Shown here one piece after another: positions 9,138 through 20,170 of a DNA stretch of 64,000 nt. Each line of letters opens with the position of its first letter. Positions within the stretch are counted from its first letter, which is position 1. A model generated the notes under the pieces. It was given only the letters and a program-made list of their open reading frames with translations. It did not search any database and was not told the DNA's origin. A program made the translations under genes and the position numbers. The stretch is from Sphingomonas xanthus (GTDB lineage Bacteria; Pseudomonadota; Alphaproteobacteria; Sphingomonadales; Sphingomonadaceae), in assembly GCF_007998985.1 (NCBI RefSeq), contig NZ_CP041659.1, positions 1,116,001 through 1,180,000 on the forward strand, written 5' to 3'.

Positions 9138-11066
9138 TCAGACAAGCTTCCGGCCAAGTTCCGCGACGATCCGATCAGCCGCTTCCTCTGCATTGAGCTG
9201 GGTCGTGTCGATCCAGATTTCCGGTCGTTCCGGAGGCTCGTAGGGGCTGTCGATCCCGGTGAAGTTAGGCAGCTCGCCGGCCCGCGCCTTGGCGTAAAGC
9301 CCCTTGACGTCGCGCCGCTCGGCTTCGGCCAACGGCGTGTCGACGAAGATTTCGATAAACTCGCCCTCGGCGATCATCGCGCGGACCATGTCGCGTTCGG
9401 CCCGGAACGGAGAAATGAAGGCGGTCAGCACGATCAGGCCGGCGTCGGCCATCAGCTTTGCCACTTCGCCGACCCGGCGGATATTCTCGATTCGGTCGGC
9501 CTCGGTAAAGCCAAGGTCCTTGTTCAGCCCGTGGCGGATATTGTCGCCGTCGAGAAGGAAAGTGTGACGCCCCTCGGCCGCGAGCTTTTTCTCGACGAGA
9601 TTGGCGATGGTCGACTTCCCCGCGCCACTGAGGCCAGTGAACCAGAGCACCGCCGGTTTTTGTCCCTTGAGCTGGGAGTGCGTTTCGCGGCTGACATCAA
9701 GCGCCTGCCAATGGATATTCTCGGCCCGACGCAGCGCGAAATGCAGCATGCCCGCGGCGACCGTCGCATTGGTCAGCTTGTCGATCAGGATGAAGCCGCC
9801 AAGTACCCGGTTGGGTGCCTCCAGTCCCCCGTCGCGATAGGGTTCGAAGGCGACCGGCCGGTCGGTGGTAACTTCGGCCACCCCGATGGCGTTGAGATCG
9901 AGCGTCTTGGCCGCGAGCTCCTCGAGCGTATTGACGTTGAGCTGATGCTTGGGGTGGGCGATGGTCGCGGTCACCGTCCGCGTGCCGAGCTTCAGCCAAT
10001 AGCCGCGTCCCGGCACCATTGGTTCGTCCGCCATCCACACGATTGTCGCCTCAAACTGGTCGGCGACATGGGGCGCGTCCCTGGCGGCAGCGATGACGTC
10101 GCCCCGCGAACAGTCAGCTTCGCGGTCTAGGGTCAGGGTTATGGACTGGCCCGCGATCGCCTCGGCCAGGTCGCCGTCCGCGGTCACGATACGGTCGATA
10201 ACCGCCGTTCGCCCGGAGGGCAGCAGCCTGACTTCGTCGCCCGGCGCGATCCGGCCGCTCGCCACCTGGCCCGAAAAGCCGCGAAAATGCTGGTCGGGCC
10301 GGCTGACCCATTGCACCGGCATGCGGAACGGCTTGCCGCTGTCCGACTGGCTGTCGATCGGAACCGCCTCCAGATGCTCGAGCAGGGTCGGACCCTCGTA
10401 CCAACCCATCGCCTTGCCGCGTTGCGCGATATTGTCTCCGCCGATCCCCGACACGGGAATTGCAATCCATTGGTCGACCCCGATGCGCGCCGCGAAGGCG
10501 CGATAATCGGCGGCGATCGCATCGAACGCCGCCTGATCATAATCGACCAGGTCCATCTTGGTCACCGCCAGCACCACCCGGCGGATGCCAACCAGTTGCG
10601 CCAGAATCGAATGCCGCCGCGTCTGTTCGAGAACGCCCTTGCGCGCATCGACCAGCAGCAGCGCAAGGTCGGCCGTCGACGCGCCGGTGACCATGTTGCG
10701 GGTATATTGTTCGTGCCCCGGGGTGTCGGCGACGATGAACTTGCGCCTGGCGGTCGCGAAAAAGCGATAGGCGACGTCGATGGTAATGCCCTGTTCGCGC
10801 TCGGCGGTCAGGCCGTCTACCAGCAGCGCGAAGTCCAGCCCGCGGCCCTGCGTCCCGACCCTCCGGCTGTCGGCTTCGAGCGCCGCCATTTGGTCGTCGA
10901 AAATCTGTCGCGTCTCGTAGAGCAGCCGTCCAATCAGCGTCGACTTGCCGTCATCGACCGAGCCGCAGGTGATGAAGCGCAGCATCTCCTTGGCGGTCTG
11001 CCGCTCCAGATAGCCGCTGATGTCGGCGGCGATCAGCTGGCGTTCGTCTGTGTCCGGAAGGCTCAT
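9138..11066 (-). CDS. cysNC: CysN-CysC fusion: sulfate adenylyltransferase GTPase subunit plus APS kinase
   Basis: A 642-residue bifunctional enzyme. The N-terminal part is the CysN GTPase that powers APS synthesis with CysD: G1 motif GSVDDGKST (residues 35-43), then [12 protein letters not shown] and TKMDLVDY. The C-terminal part, from about residue 455, is APS kinase (CysC) with its P-loop GLSGAGKST and the ATP-binding/lid region [13 protein letters not shown]. The product is PAPS. The ATG at 11066 overlaps the cysD stop by one base (TGATG), arguing for translational coupling; the open frame extends 54 codons further but that part lies inside cysD. This fusion is common in proteobacteria. 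Confidence 0.95.
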   Translation of the reverse strand: MSLPDTDERQLIAADISGYLERQTAKEMLRFITCGSVDDGKSTLIGRLLYETRQIFDDQMAALEADSRRVGTQGRGLDFALLVDGLTAEREQGITIDVAYRFFATARRKFIVADTPGHEQYTRNMVTGASTADLALLLVDARKGVLEQTRRHSILAQLVGIRRVVLAVTKMDLVDYDQAAFDAIAADYRAFAARIGVDQWIAIPVSGIGGDNIAQRGKAMGWYEGPTLLEHLEAVPIDSQSDSGKPFRMPVQWVSRPDQHFRGFSGQVASGRIAPGDEVRLLPSGRTAVIDRIVTADGDLAEAIAGQSITLTLDREADCSRGDVIAAARDAPHVADQFEATIVWMADEPMVPGRGYWLKLGTRTVTATIAHPKHQLNVNTLEELAAKTLDLNAIGVAEVTTDRPVAFEPYRDGGLEAPNRVLGGFILIDKLTNATVAAGMLHFALRRAENIHWQALDVSRETHSQLKGQKPAVLWFTGLSGAGKSTIANLVEKKLAAEGRHTFLLDGDNIRHGLNKDLGFTEADRIENIRRVGEVAKLMADAGLIVLTAFISPFRAERDMVRAMIAEGEFIEIFVDTPLAEAERRDVKGLYAKARAGELPNFTGIDSPYEPPERPEIWIDTTQLNAEEAADRIVAELGRKLV

Positions 11067-11968
11067 CAGAAATAGCCCTCCGCCTTCTTCTTTTCCATCG
11101 ATCCGTCGCCGCCGTCGCGATCGATGATCCGGCCCTGCCGCTCGCTGGTCGTCGCCAGCAGCATTTCCTGGACCACTTGCTCGATCGTCGACGCCTCGCT
11201 TTCGACCGCGCCCGACAGCGGGTAGCAACCGAGCGTACGGAACCGTACCGAGCGCATCTCGACCGCCTCGCCATCCCTCAGTCGGAAGCGGTCGTCATCG
11301 ACCATAAGCAGCTGCCCGTCGCGCTCGACGACTGGGCGGGTGGCCGCGAGATAGAGCGGGACGATCTCGATCCTTTCGCGCAGGATGTAGGTCCAGACAT
11401 CGAGCTCAGTCCAATTGGACAGAGGGAAGACGCGCATCGATTCCCCCTTGTTCTTGCGGACATTGTAAAGCGCCCAAAGCTCCGGGCGCTGGTTCTTCGG
11501 GTCCCAGCGGTGGGTTGAGGTACGAAAGGAAAAGATCCGCTCCTTCGCCCGGCTTTTCTCCTCGTCGCGCCGGGCGCCGCCGAACGCCGCGTCGAAGCCA
11601 TACATGTCGAGTGCCTGGCGCAACCCTTCCGTTTTCCACATGTCGGTGTGCAACGGGCCATGGTCGAACGGGTTGATGCCTTTCGCCTCGGCCTCCGGGT
11701 TGCGGTGGACGATCAGTTCAAGGCCATCGTCCCCCGCGACCCTGTCGCGCAGCGCATACATATCGCGGAACTTCCACGTCGTATCGACATGCATCAGCGG
11801 AAAGGGCAGCGGCGCGGGATAAAAGGCCTTGCGCGCAAGGTGGAGCATTACCGCGCTGTCCTTGCCGATCGAATAGAGCATCACCGGCCGCGCCGCTTCG
11901 GCCACCGTTTCGCGCAGAATGTGGATGCTCTCGGCCTCCAGCCGGTCGAGATGGGTGAGCGCGCTCAT
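11066..11968 (-). CDS. cysD: Sulfate adenylyltransferase subunit 2
   Basis: A 300-residue ATP sulfurylase catalytic subunit of the PAPS reductase/adenylyltransferase fold. The PP-loop motif [11 protein letters not shown] lies near residue 32, and the conserved [16 protein letters not shown] and [14 protein letters not shown] stretches follow. It forms APS from ATP and sulfate in complex with CysN. The start has GGGGA just upstream and the stop overlaps cysNC by one base. No other cys gene (cysH, cysI, cysJ) is in the window. The gap upstream (11969-12102) holds only the presumed promoter and the leader of the EF-hand gene. Confidence 0.95.
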   Translation of the reverse strand: MSALTHLDRLEAESIHILRETVAEAARPVMLYSIGKDSAVMLHLARKAFYPAPLPFPLMHVDTTWKFRDMYALRDRVAGDDGLELIVHRNPEAEAKGINPFDHGPLHTDMWKTEGLRQALDMYGFDAAFGGARRDEEKSRAKERIFSFRTSTHRWDPKNQRPELWALYNVRKNKGESMRVFPLSNWTELDVWTYILRERIEIVPLYLAATRPVVERDGQLLMVDDDRFRLRDGEAVEMRSVRFRTLGCYPLSGAVESEASTIEQVVQEMLLATTSERQGRIIDRDGGDGSMEKKKAEGYF

Positions 11969-12102
11969 TCCCCGTTCTCAAGCCCGCCCCCAGCCTCGCG
12001 TCAAGCGCCCTTGCCTTGCCAGCGGTTCAGATTGCCGCAAGGCGCCTTGCAGCACTTGCCCTGCAAAGCGCATAGGAACGCCAACATCTTGAGAGGAAAA
12101 CC

Positions 12103-12645
12103 ATGTTCATCCTGCTAACTGCAGCCGCGCTCGCGCAGGGCACTGCGCCCACCGCCCCCAAGCCGGTCACCAAGGTCGAGCTGGGGGCCAAGCTCGACAG
12201 TGACTATGCCGACCTCGATTCCGACAAGGACGGCAAGGTCGGAGCCGAAGAGATCAAGGCGCGGCTGGTCAAGTCAGCCGAAGAGGATATCGCCACGCTG
12301 GAAAAGGAGCGCGACGCCGCCTTTGCCCGCTTCGACAGCAATGGAGATGGCACCATCAGCCGCGTCGAATTCGACGAGCGGGCCAAGCTGCCGACGCTCA
12401 AGGACCCCGACCCCAAGCCGTTCCTCGAACGGTTCGATGCCAACAAGGACGGAGCGATCAGCGCCGACGAATTCCGGGCCCCGACGCTGGCCAATTTCGA
12501 CCGGCTCGATTCCAACAAGGATGGAACGCTGAGCCCCGCCGAACAGCAGGCTTCGGCCAGGGCACCGGCGAAGGCGCCGGCCTCGGTCAGCGCGAGCAAG
12601 GGGGCCAAGCCCAAGGTCAAGGAAACTCCGCCGATCGGCCGCTAG
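12103..12645 (+). CDS. Secreted EF-hand protein (four loops), paralogue of the one at 8637
   Basis: A 180-residue protein with a short signal peptide (MFILLTAAALAQG) and four EF-hand loops starting at D39, D78, D112 and D136, all with the central glycine. The last repeat and its lead-in (APTLANFDRLDSNKDG) are almost the same as in the protein at 8637, so they share a recent ancestor. The C-terminal 35 residues are Ala/Lys/Pro-rich and probably disordered. GAGAGG lies a few bases before the ATG. Calcium binding and an extracytoplasmic location are inferred; no function is assigned. Confidence 0.82.
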   Translation: MFILLTAAALAQGTAPTAPKPVTKVELGAKLDSDYADLDSDKDGKVGAEEIKARLVKSAEEDIATLEKERDAAFARFDSNGDGTISRVEFDERAKLPTLKDPDPKPFLERFDANKDGAISADEFRAPTLANFDRLDSNKDGTLSPAEQQASARAPAKAPASVSASKGAKPKVKETPPIGR

Positions 12646-12675
12646 ACGGCGGCCCGCGCGGGGCTTACAGCAGTA

Positions 12676-14710
<2,035 letters not shown>

Positions 14711-14752
14711 GCGAATGTCGCGCTCGAAGAGCGGCTGCCCTATATTCGGGCA

Positions 14753-15094
14753 ATGAGTCTTTCCAGCGACCCGATCGGGCCGATCGACGACGCCAGGGAA
14801 CGGCGGCGCCTGCCGCTCATCGGCTTGGTGCTGACCGCCGCCTATCTTGCCGGGCTCGTCCTGTACCTTGTCATCCAGGGCCAAAACCCGGCGGACCTGC
14901 CTCTCAACGAGCTTGGCGATTTCCTCGGCGGGGTCGCCAGTCCGCTGGCCTTTCTCTGGCTGGTCCTCGGCTATTTCCAGCAGGGTCGCGAGATCCGGCT
15001 GTCGAGCAAGGCGCTCCAGCTTCAGGCGAAGGAGATGCGGGCGAGCCGCGGGGCTGCGGACCCGCCTTCTGCGCCGGGCGACAAATCCGGCTGA
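14753..15094 (+). CDS. Small two-helix membrane protein, function unknown
   Basis: A 113-residue protein with two predicted transmembrane helices (about residues 21-42 and 58-75), the second being GGVASPLAFLWLVLGYFQQG. The following cytoplasmic part, REIRLSSKALQLQAKEMRAS, looks like a short coiled coil. The FLGGVASPLAFLWLVLGYFQQ pattern is familiar from short hypothetical proteins of alphaproteobacteria, but I cannot assign a function. It starts 42 bases after thiC and may be read through from it. Confidence 0.7.
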   Translation: MSLSSDPIGPIDDARERRRLPLIGLVLTAAYLAGLVLYLVIQGQNPADLPLNELGDFLGGVASPLAFLWLVLGYFQQGREIRLSSKALQLQAKEMRASRGAADPPSAPGDKSG

Positions 15095-15267
15095 TCGGCT
15101 GAGCCGGGTATCAACCGCCGTCAGTCGCGGAACAGTCTCTACGCCCGGACATTGGTTAGATGTGAGGCCGCGATATCCCGCGATGGCCTCCGCCCGGTTT
15201 TCCGCGCCCGATTGCGGCGCGTCCAGGCGCAGCGACAATCCTAATAGAAAAAGGAGCATCGATCACG

Positions 15268-15666
15268 ATGACTACCACCACTCAAACCCGCGACCCCGAC
15301 AATGTCCTCGAGCGGGACGAGACGCTTGACCTGATTGCATCCGACAAGGTCGAAGGGACCAGCGTCCATGACCGCGATGGCGAAAAGGTCGGCACCGTAC
15401 GCAAGGTGATGATCGGCAAATATGACGGCCAGGTCCGTTACGTCGTGATGGGCATGGGCGGCCTATTCGGCATGGGCGAGGATAATTTCCCGCTGCCGTG
15501 GGACGGTCTCGATTATGACAAAGAGATCGGCGGATATAAGCTGAAGAACGTCGCCAAGGCGGATTTCCAGAAGGACAAGGCGCCCCGCCACGGCCTGACC
15601 GACGAGCCGCAATGGTCGAAGGATTATGACGACCGCATCCAAATGTTCTATCTCCGCACCGCTTGA
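15268..15666 (+). CDS. PRC-barrel domain protein
   Basis: A 132-residue protein with one PRC-barrel domain (roughly residues 22-95): LIASDKVEGTSVHDRDGEKVG followed by VRYVVMGMGGLFGMGEDNFPLPW. Stand-alone PRC-barrel proteins are common in sphingomonads and are often induced by general stress; that role is inferred here. There is no signal peptide. AAAAAGGAG lies twelve bases upstream of the ATG. A strong intrinsic terminator follows the gene. Confidence 0.85.
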   Translation: MTTTTQTRDPDNVLERDETLDLIASDKVEGTSVHDRDGEKVGTVRKVMIGKYDGQVRYVVMGMGGLFGMGEDNFPLPWDGLDYDKEIGGYKLKNVAKADFQKDKAPRHGLTDEPQWSKDYDDRIQMFYLRTA

Positions 15667-15720
15667 GAGGAGCTAGGGGGCGGCCGGTTGGAATGGGCTC
15701 CCCCGGTCCATAGAAATAGC

Positions 15721-15759
15721 AACCGCCGCCCGGACATCCCGAGCGGCGGTTCTTTCTTT
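15721..15759 (+). terminator. Rho-independent terminator after the PRC-barrel gene
   Basis: AACCGCCGC (15721-15729) pairs perfectly with GCGGCGGTT (15743-15751) over a 13-base loop, followed by a T-rich tract TCTTTCTTTC. It lies 55 bases after the stop at 15666 and just before the 3' end of the convergent gene at 15769, so it may serve the plus-strand transcript mainly. Confidence 0.85.
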
Positions 15760-15768
15760 CCCTGAAAT

Positions 15769-16752
15769 TTAGGTGAGGGCCGGTTCGAAATCGCGAACGG
15801 CGCGTTCCGGAAGCCCCGCGGTGGCATTGACCGCCGGCGCATCGCCTGCTGCCGCATCACGATCGCGCTTGTCGAAGAATGCCGCGCGCTTGAGGCGCTT
15901 CTTCAGCGACAGCGACGGGTTTTCCGGCGTCGGACCGCGCATAGCGCGCTCGGTCCAGCTTTCCGCGCTTCTGGCCGGCGCAAGCGGCTGCGTCTTGGCT
16001 GGCGCGCGGCTCGTGGTCATTGGCTCGCTGCCTGCGCGACGGAGCATGAAGCCGCCGCCCAGCGCGATCGAAGGCGCGGCAAAGGGCTTGGGGTCGGGAA
16101 CAGGATAAAGACCCTGGCGCGGTGTCGTGACCAGCGCAGGCTCGCTCCCGACCGGCGTCACGGGAGCCATGCGCGGCTCGGGTGCGGGTTCCTCGTCCAT
16201 CCACAGTTCGTCATCCTCGTCGCGGCGCCGGCGGCGCATCGCGACGGCCGCGCCGCCAAGTGCGAGGAGCGCCAGCGCGCTGCCGCCGATCACCGCGGCC
16301 TCTTCGTCGATCGCGACCTTCGCGTCGGCCCGTTCGGGTCCAGACGGCAGCGGCTGCGCTTCGGCAAGCGGCATCTCCGCCGGCGGCAGCAGCTGGGGAT
16401 CTGCCGCCGGCGCGTTCGCCACCTCTGCAAGGGGTTCTTCGGTGGCGGCAACTGCCGGCCTCGGCACCGGAGCGGGCGCGCGGACCGCCCGCCGAGCGGT
16501 GCGCTTCACCTTTGCCGGGGCCGTGGCCGCAGTCTCGGGTTCGACCGCCGTGGCATCGACCGTCGGCGTCTCCATGGTTTCACTGCTATCGGTCAGGGGC
16601 TCGCTGGCGGGCGCGAGCGGATCGACCACCGAGTCGATGGCTGGGGGATCGACCGTCGCGTCCTGGGAGATGGCAGGGGTTGATGTGAGCGCCAGGGCCG
16701 CGGCAATCGCGGTAGCGCAGGCTCGTCCATATAGGTTCACATTGTGCGTCAT
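15769..16752 (-). CDS. Ala/Pro-rich single-pass envelope protein, function unknown
   Basis: A 327-residue protein with an N-terminal signal peptide (cleavage near AISQD, residue 31), a long Ala/Pro/Glu-rich low-complexity stretch (about 32-140), a second hydrophobic helix (VIGGSALALLALGGAAVAM, about 154-172) and then an RRRRRDEDDELW stop-transfer sequence. The C-terminal half is charged and Pro-rich with SLSLKKRLKRAAFFDKRDRD near the end. The layout suggests a periplasmic linker anchored in the inner membrane with a cytoplasmic tail. I do not recognise a family. It probably has its own promoter in 16753-16859. Confidence 0.65.
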   Translation of the reverse strand: MTHNVNLYGRACATAIAAALALTSTPAISQDATVDPPAIDSVVDPLAPASEPLTDSSETMETPTVDATAVEPETAATAPAKVKRTARRAVRAPAPVPRPAVAATEEPLAEVANAPAADPQLLPPAEMPLAEAQPLPSGPERADAKVAIDEEAAVIGGSALALLALGGAAVAMRRRRRDEDDELWMDEEPAPEPRMAPVTPVGSEPALVTTPRQGLYPVPDPKPFAAPSIALGGGFMLRRAGSEPMTTSRAPAKTQPLAPARSAESWTERAMRGPTPENPSLSLKKRLKRAAFFDKRDRDAAAGDAPAVNATAGLPERAVRDFEPALT

Positions 16753-16859
16753 GGAGGGTCAAACTGTTGCACAAGGAACACGGGTGCAAAGTTATCGATT
16801 GGCCGGTGCGGTCCAGCGACGAGCCGAACGCCGTTCAACGAACCCATTGATATTATTGG

Positions 16860-17204
16860 TTATATTTGCTTGCCGCTGGAGACCCCAGCCTTTTCCAGCT
16901 CTTGCTCAAGGGCTTTGGTGAGCCACAGCCACCACATGCGGAAATCCGCGGCGAGCGACCAGAGCGGATAAGTGAAGGTCGCGGGGCGGTTTCGTTCCGT
17001 CCACAGATGCGCCGCCCAAGCGAATCCGTACCCCGCGACGGGAACGGCGAGCAGCCAAGTCCAACGGCCGGTCAGCAGTGCAGCCAGTATGATCAGCACG
17101 ACGGCGCTGGTCCCGACATAATGCAGCGCACGAGTGACCGGGCGGCTATGTTCGCGCAGGTAGAAAGGCCAAAATTCGGCAAATGTCTGGAATCGGCCGG
17201 CCAT
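16860..17204 (-). CDS. Mpo1-like / DUF962 membrane protein
   Basis: A 114-residue protein of the DUF962 family, related to the yeast dioxygenase Mpo1 and to bacterial YGL010w-like proteins. Key features are FYLREHSRPVTRALHYVGT (with the family's conserved HxxxxxR..H pattern), two hydrophobic helices in the middle, and the GYGFAWAAHLWTERNRPATF motif, whose histidine is a likely metal ligand. Yeast Mpo1 performs alpha-oxidation of 2-hydroxy fatty acids; sphingomonads do make 2-hydroxy acyl sphingolipids, so a similar role is possible but unproven. Confidence 0.82.
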   Translation of the reverse strand: MAGRFQTFAEFWPFYLREHSRPVTRALHYVGTSAVVLIILAALLTGRWTWLLAVPVAGYGFAWAAHLWTERNRPATFTYPLWSLAADFRMWWLWLTKALEQELEKAGVSSGKQI

Positions 17205-17236
17205 GGAGTCAGCCTGCCAGCCACCCGGCCCCTTGT

Positions 17237-18004
17237 CTATCGGCCCGAAGCGGCCCTGTCGTTCGTGCCCGATCGGCTGGCCACGCGATGCACGCGCTTA
17301 CCGTGAATCCAGCTATTGCCCTGGCCCAGTGTCATGACCGGAACGAAGCGGCCGTGCTCGGTCGGCGTCAGCAGCGCTTCCATCTGGTCATCGAGCACGA
17401 AGAAGCCGTTGGCGGTTTTGGCCAGCAGCAGGATATGGGCGCCGCGCGTCGTGTGGCGGCCAATGCTGATGTAGAGGTCCTTGGCGTCAAAGCCCGCGGC
17501 CTTGAGCACTTGCATCTTGACGATCGCGATGTCCTCGCTGTCGCCGATCCCGCGGCGGAGAGTCTCGCCTGCATTGGCCCACAGGTCGGCAACACCCATT
17601 CCCTCGAGGTCGTGCGTCCAGCGAATACGGCGGTTCACCTCGGTCTGGACGGCGCGCAGCTTGGCAACGGAATCGAGGCCGGCGACCCCCGCCGCCAGCC
17701 TCTGCACCAGCGGATCCCTCGCATCCGCGGTGGAAACCCGGCGGAACCGGGCATCGTAGAAGGTTACGCCAGCATTCAGCGCCACCGTGCCGAACACGTC
17801 GGGGTTCGACGCGCGGTTGACGATCATAGGATGAGTAGCCCGGCCGGGCGCCTTGTTCGGGCGATCGATGATAAGCGCGGGATAACTGTCGGGCTTTCTA
17901 GGGCTGGCCGCGGTTTCCGCTGTCGACGCCGGTACCGCAGCCGCCATACAGGCGCCGAGTGCCAGCCCTCCGATGAGTGTGGCCTTCATCCCTGACATCC
18001 CCAT
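17237..18004 (-). CDS. Transglutaminase-like periplasmic protein (BTLCP/LapG fold) with Ser at the catalytic Cys position
   Basis: A 255-residue exported protein of the bacterial transglutaminase-like cysteine proteinase family (related to LapG). A signal peptide covers about residues 1-29. The family triad region reads GDSED (154-158), GAH (188-190) and LDD (204-206). The nucleophile position, normally Cys in GDCED, is Ser156 (codon AGC), while His190 and Asp205 are kept. The protein may be a serine variant or a non-catalytic member. M1 (18004) or M3 (17998) may start translation; AGGA is better spaced for M3. The 239-base gap upstream (18005-18243) carries no gene I can see. Confidence 0.78.
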   Translation of the reverse strand: MGMSGMKATLIGGLALGACMAAAVPASTAETAASPRKPDSYPALIIDRPNKAPGRATHPMIVNRASNPDVFGTVALNAGVTFYDARFRRVSTADARDPLVQRLAAGVAGLDSVAKLRAVQTEVNRRIRWTHDLEGMGVADLWANAGETLRRGIGDSEDIAIVKMQVLKAAGFDAKDLYISIGRHTTRGAHILLLAKTANGFFVLDDQMEALLTPTEHGRFVPVMTLGQGNSWIHGKRVHRVASRSGTNDRAASGR

Positions 18005-18243
18005 TCCTGTTTCCGGAATAGACTGACCCCATTCGTCTGTTAACGGAAGAGGTTAACGGATGGCCCGGGAATTAACCCAACGGTGTGGGTTTACAGCCAC
18101 TTACCGGGTTACCGAAAGTTGGCGAGTCTGTAGCAATTACGCCGGATTTGCGGGATTCTTGCCGTGCTCAGGCCGAGAGAGGCTGGAGACTCCCGGCTCC
18201 GTCTCTTGGCGTCTTTGGTTAATGTAGAGCAAGGAAGGGGGGG

Positions 18244-18762
18244 TTAGCGGTTAAGCGCGCGGACCGCTTCAAGCGTCTTGGCGACATGATGTTTCCAGTC
18301 CAAGTCAGAGTGCACCATGGCAATTCGGCCGTCCCGAGCGATGACATAACTGGTCCTGTCACTCATCGCCGGGCTCTGCTTGAGCATTACATCATAAGCC
18401 TTGATGGTTGCTGGCGAAGCGATCGCGACCGGAAAGACGTTGCGGCATGCCTCGGTCGAAAACCGCTTGAGCGTGTCAAGGTCATCCCCGCTCATGCCAA
18501 TTACGCGGGCGCCGGCCTTGCGAAAATCGGGCATCGCATCGGCGAAGGCCTTGGCTTCCAGCGTGCAGCCCTGGGTGAACGCCTTGGGATAGAAATAAAG
18601 GACCACCGGGCCATGCCGCAGCTGTTCGCGCAGGTTCAGGCGAAAGGCCTTGCCGCCAAGGGCGCCCATCGTCCTCACTTCGGGCGCCTTCGAACCGACC
18701 GGCAGAGCGGCCTGGGCGGGCATGGACAGGAGGGCGAGGGCGGCTAGCCAAGGACGGATCAT
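18244..18762 (-). CDS. Periplasmic peroxiredoxin, BCP/AhpC-TSA type
   Basis: A 172-residue thiol peroxidase with a signal peptide (cleavage near AQAAL, residue 19), so it acts outside the cytoplasm. The peroxidatic motif PKAFTQGC (59-66) is intact. The usual BCP resolving cysteine five residues later is absent (CTLEAK); the only other cysteine is C106. It is therefore either a 1-Cys enzyme or uses an atypical partner cysteine. It is the last gene of the minus-strand envelope operon that starts near 20578, following the lipoprotein by 55 bases. Confidence 0.85.
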   Translation of the reverse strand: MIRPWLAALALLSMPAQAALPVGSKAPEVRTMGALGGKAFRLNLREQLRHGPVVLYFYPKAFTQGCTLEAKAFADAMPDFRKAGARVIGMSGDDLDTLKRFSTEACRNVFPVAIASPATIKAYDVMLKQSPAMSDRTSYVIARDGRIAMVHSDLDWKHHVAKTLEAVRALNR

Positions 18763-18817
18763 CCGGACGACTCCTTGAAGGATTGACCGGCAGGCTAGCC
18801 TTGGCCTGGCCCGATGG

Positions 18818-19399
18818 CTAGCTGCCCCATGGCGGAGGCGGCGGTGCGACCGGCCGGGTCAGGTCAAATTCGACCCGGAAATAGCGTTGCCCCGGGCCGG
18901 GCGGGCGACGCAGTTCGTAGGCGAACGTCCGGTTGCTGACCTCGATCGCCCAAACATTGCTGTTGGACACGGAGCGTCCCTGTGCCGTGAATAGCGCGAT
19001 CGATTCCGCATCGGCAGGGAATTCTTGCCGCACCGCGGTCCCCGGGTCGCGGCTGTCCCCGCCATAATTGGTCAGTGCATCGGGGTGACCGTCTTCATGC
19101 CGGTGGTCGTGCTTGAGGCGCACCCCGTACGCGGTGCGGGTCACAACCCAAGTCCGCGACCGGTCATTCTCGACGTGGAAGGGAATGCGGATTTCCTTCG
19201 CGCTGCACTGGCGGACATGCATCACCATCCGCTTGCCGAAAAAGTCTGCGTCGGCGGCCTCATTGCTGACCAGCTTGCCCTCATAGGCCTTGCCGCAATG
19301 CGCACCCAGCGCGGCCATGAACCGGTCGGCGGGCGCGATTGAGACGGGCTGGTAAGCGCAGCCGGCGGTCAACAGGGCGATAGCGGCGAGACTGCGCAT
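18818..19399 (-). CDS. Lipoprotein of unknown function
   Basis: A 193-residue protein with a short signal peptide and lipobox LLTAGC (Cys14), so it is probably an outer membrane lipoprotein. The body is beta-rich and contains conserved-looking histidines in LKHDHRHEDGHPDALTNYGG, which could bind metal. The last residues are a proline run (PPPPPW). I cannot place it in a named family. Its start is 11 bases after the acyltransferase stop, so it belongs to the same operon. Confidence 0.75.
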   Translation of the reverse strand: MRSLAAIALLTAGCAYQPVSIAPADRFMAALGAHCGKAYEGKLVSNEAADADFFGKRMVMHVRQCSAKEIRIPFHVENDRSRTWVVTRTAYGVRLKHDHRHEDGHPDALTNYGGDSRDPGTAVRQEFPADAESIALFTAQGRSVSNSNVWAIEVSNRTFAYELRRPPGPGQRYFRVEFDLTRPVAPPPPPWGS

Positions 19400-19410
19400 G
19401 GGCGCTCCTT

Positions 19411-20013
19411 CTAATTAAGGTCGGGAAAGGCCGCGCGTTCGGGATGCCGCGGGGTCAGGCTACGAAAAAATGCGAACGCCGGCTTGAGGTCTGCCCCATA
19501 GTCGCCCGACGGGTGGATGACCGGGCCGAATACCCCGCGCCTGGTCGGGAAATCGGGGCCGGCGGCGACGATCGGAACGCCGGCCTTCATCGCGATCTGG
19601 TAGAAACCGGTTTTCCAATCCTTGGTGCGCGACCGCGTACCTTCGGGTGCGATGACCAGGATGAAGCGGTCGTGGGCGTTGAACTGGTCGACGACCTGAC
19701 TGACAATGTCCTGCCGGGCGTTGCGGTCGACCGGAATGCCGCCGAGGGCGCGCATGAAACCGCCGATGGGCCAGCGGAACAGGCTTTTCTTGCCGATGAA
19801 ATGCACCTGACGGCCGAGCGCGTGAACCGCGCCAAGAAAAACCAGGAAGTCCCAGTTGCTGGTGTGGGACGCGCCCATGATGACGAATTTGGGGTCGCTC
19901 GGCAAATTGCCGGAAATCGTCCAGCCGCTGTTGCGGAACCATCGGACCAACAGGTCATGGATCAGCTTTTCCAGGGGGCTGAGGCTTGCCTCGGTAGAAT
20001 GGGCGAACGCCAA
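19411..20013 (-). CDS. 1-acyl-glycerol-3-phosphate acyltransferase-like protein
   Basis: About 200 residues of the PlsC-type glycerophospholipid acyltransferase superfamily. The catalytic HX4D motif is SHTSNWD, the second block is GGIPVDRNAR, and the EGTR block is APEGTRSRT. The third conserved proline region is MKAGVPIVAAG. Such proteins move acyl chains to lysophosphatidate or lysolipids at the inner membrane. No ATG lies upstream of HX4D; TTG at 20013, four bases after the stop of the 50-residue peptide gene, is the likeliest start through coupling, but it lacks its own ribosome site. It is operonic with the lipoprotein downstream. Confidence 0.82.
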   Translation of the reverse strand: MAFAHSTEASLSPLEKLIHDLLVRWFRNSGWTISGNLPSDPKFVIMGASHTSNWDFLVFLGAVHALGRQVHFIGKKSLFRWPIGGFMRALGGIPVDRNARQDIVSQVVDQFNAHDRFILVIAPEGTRSRTKDWKTGFYQIAMKAGVPIVAAGPDFPTRRGVFGPVIHPSGDYGADLKPAFAFFRSLTPRHPERAAFPDLN

Positions 20014-20017
20014 GGGG

Positions 20018-20170
20018 TTAGCCGAGCACCGAACCCAATATCCAGATCGCGGACATGGCAACCACCACGAGCAGAAGCGAGAAGCCGAGGACGTATCGAA
20101 CACCTTGCCGCTTTACGCCGCCGGTCGCCTCGGTTTCGCTCAAGTGAACTTCATCGCCTTCACGTTCCAT
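20018..20170 (-). CDS. 50-residue single-pass membrane peptide
   Basis: A small protein with an acidic soluble N-terminus (MEREGDEVHLSETEA) followed by a Gly/Lys/Arg junction and one transmembrane helix (residues about 27-47, VLGFSLLLVVVAMSAIWILG). GAGGAG is well spaced before the ATG. The open frame continues upstream to 20272, but that part overlaps pspC in another frame and is unlikely to be translated. Similar short proteins with a VHLSETEA-like N-terminus occur in sphingomonads. It sits between pspC and the acyltransferase. Function unknown. Confidence 0.72.
   Translation of the reverse strand: MEREGDEVHLSETEATGGVKRQGVRYVLGFSLLLVVVAMSAIWILGSVLG

Noticed and set aside
10287..11075. 262-residue open frame antisense to cysNC
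   Set aside because: Composition-driven shadow of a strongly conserved gene.
18057..18090. TTAA-rich repeats near 18040-18060 as a CtrA site
   Set aside because: The TTAA boxes are nine bases apart rather than seven and TTAACCAT is absent.
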